From: VBAS01 sp035292525
GTDB taxonomy: Bacteria > Bacteroidota > Bacteroidia > Chitinophagales > Chitinophagaceae
NCBI GenBank assembly: GCA_035292525.1
Contig: DATDPZ010000281.1
Span: 1-15,216, forward strand
DNA length: 15,216 nucleotides
Direction: 5' to 3'
A program made the position numbers and the translations under genes. The notes under the pieces are model-generated. The model was not told where the DNA came from. It ran no database searches and saw only the letters and a program-made list of their open reading frames with translations. Every line of letters begins with the position of its first letter. The stretch's first letter is position 1. Shown in pieces: positions 14,633-15,216 of the stretch.

Positions 14633-14839
14633 TCAAGATACGAGGAAAAGGGAAACCTTTTCCTCCTTTAGTCCAGTGAATTCGCAGAATTCTTCGACTG
14701 AAATAAAATCTCCTTTTTCCTTTCTGTATTTCTTTCTGATCCGGGCAAGCAGTTTTCTTGCGGCTCGTTCCTTACGGCCGGTAATATTCATGATGTCTTT
14801 TGCATAAATGACTATGCGATTGGGGATCGTTTGCTGCAT
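14633..14839 (-). CDS. Small basic helical protein of unknown function, possible DNA-binding regulator
   Basis: This 68-residue protein is rich in Lys and Arg. Its first half contains KDIMNITGRKERAARKLLAR and its second half VEEFCEFTGLKEEKV; both look like helix-turn-helix-type halves (helix, turn at TGR or TGL, helix). From memory, short proteins beginning with similar IPNRIVIYAKDIMNITGR sequence recur in Bacteroidota genomes, without an assigned function. The ATG at 14839 is the only sensible start. It is divergent from the gene at 14985 across a 145-base region that holds a perfect palindrome and direct repeats, which fits an autoregulating repressor or an excisionase-like factor. Proximity to the candidate att site (152 bases) fits a role in an integrated element. 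All functional statements are inference. Confidence 0.7.
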   Translation of the reverse strand: MQQTIPNRIVIYAKDIMNITGRKERAARKLLARIRKKYRKEKGDFISVEEFCEFTGLKEEKVSLFLVS

Positions 14840-14900
14840 AACCCTGCACCTTCGGAACGGTTGCTTTTTTCTTTGTCAATGTGATTTTAATCTTGTGGTG

Positions 14901-14957
14901 ATAACTGCAAAAATAAAAAAAGTTATAGCTATAACTGCACAAAAAGTGCAACGCAGT
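14901..14957. promoter_or_regulatory. Operator-like cluster between the divergent genes
   Basis: AGTTATAGCTATAACT (14921-14936) is a perfect 16-bp palindrome. ATAACTGCA occurs at 14901-14909 and again at 14931-14939, exactly 30 bases (about three helical turns) apart. TGCAC-AAAAA-GTGCA (14936-14950) is a 5-bp inverted repeat, nested in ACTGC (14934-14938) and GCAGT (14953-14957). All lie in the divergent promoter region, so they could control both genes. Confidence 0.6.
14908..14915 (-). promoter_or_regulatory. Candidate -7 box for the small helical protein gene
   Basis: The minus strand reads TATTTTTG (TAnnTTTG). A minus-strand TTG at 14942-14940 is 24 bases upstream, slightly longer than usual. 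The 16-bp palindrome falls between the two elements, where a bound protein would block transcription. Confidence 0.4.
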
Positions 14958-14984
14958 AAAATCAATTAAATCAATCTAAATCCT

Positions 14985-15216
14985 ATGGCAAGACAAAAAG
15001 GAATTATCAAATTAGATGGTACTATCGGAGATATTACTTTCTACAAAACGCAGGACGGCTATTTAGCCAAAGAAAAAGGCGGGATACCTGCTGACCGTAT
15101 CGCAAATGATCCGGCGTTTCAACGGACCCGTGAGAATGGCGCTGAATTCGGACGTGCTGGTAAAGCCGGTAAGATTTTGCGTAACTCAATCCGTGGTTTA
15201 TTGCAGAACGCTTCTG
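14985..15216 (+). CDS. Bacteroidota protein of unknown function, N-terminal part, cut by window edge
   Basis: The ATG at 14985 opens 77 codons up to the window end. The product begins MARQKGIIKLDGTIGDITFY, then KTQDGYLAKEKGG, then NDPAFQRTRENGAEFGRAGKAGK and a helical segment ILRNSIRGLLQNAS. It is rich in Gly, Lys and Arg and has no signal peptide or membrane segment. I recall this N-terminus as recurrent in Bacteroidota genomes, with full proteins of roughly 200-300 residues, and no assigned function. The G-T-I-G-D-I-T-F-Y-K...D-G-Y pattern is a compact beta-rich unit by eye, and the rest looks helical. It is divergent from the small helical protein and probably co-regulated with it through the palindromic region. 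No close TAnnTTTG box is seen; TAATCTTG at 14888-14895 has one mismatch. Confidence 0.8.
   Translation, partial: MARQKGIIKLDGTIGDITFYKTQDGYLAKEKGGIPADRIANDPAFQRTRENGAEFGRAGKAGKILRNSIRGLLQNAS

Noticed and set aside
1..15216. CRISPR arrays, rRNA genes, insertion sequences with transposase
   Set aside because: No regularly spaced repeats, rRNA-like sequence or transposase ORF was seen on either strand.

Overview
The window looks like chromosomal DNA of a Bacteroidota species, most probably a Chitinophagaceae-type bacterium. Evidence: a very large secreted protease with a type IX secretion (T9SS) C-terminal sorting domain; lipoprotein signals on an NlpC/P60 enzyme and on MsrA; AT-rich leaders without Shine-Dalgarno sequences; several upstream regions carrying the Bacteroidota -7 box (TAnnTTTG); and a menaquinone enzyme of the futalosine route. 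Base composition is AT-rich by eye (not computed).

Layout. Bases 1-9661 are a long run of minus-strand genes: the N-terminal part of aminofutalosine synthase (mqnE, cut by the window edge), a 1027-residue M43-type metalloprotease, a CNT-family nucleoside transporter, thioredoxin (trxA, with a clear intrinsic terminator) and the replicative DNA polymerase III alpha subunit (dnaE). From a divergent region at about 9.7-9.9 kb a plus-strand NlpC/P60 lipoprotein is read. A 514-base gap follows, holding hairpins and one 31-codon membrane micro-ORF. Then come a lipoprotein MsrA (minus), a gap with a roughly 127-base imperfect palindromic repeat, a two-CBS-domain protein (minus), and a plus-strand pair: a scyllo-inositol-dehydrogenase-like Gfo/Idh/MocA oxidoreductase and a type II phosphomannose-isomerase-like cupin.

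The right end differs. At 14463-14481 lies a 19-base copy of what appears to be the 3' end of a tRNA-Ser gene, broken off inside the T-loop. This is the typical footprint of an integrated element. To its right are a 68-residue basic helical protein (minus) and, divergently, the start of a protein of unknown function (plus), separated by a 145-base region with a perfect 16-bp palindrome, direct repeats and a hairpin. I read this as the boundary between core chromosome (left) and an integrated accessory element (right); most of the element lies beyond the window.

The core genes are mostly independent housekeeping functions (replication, redox, methionine repair, nucleoside uptake, quinone synthesis) rather than one pathway. 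The least explained parts are the right-hand divergent pair with its operator-like region, the 12.0 kb palindromic element, and the micro-ORF with its hairpin-rich surroundings at 10.7-11.1 kb.
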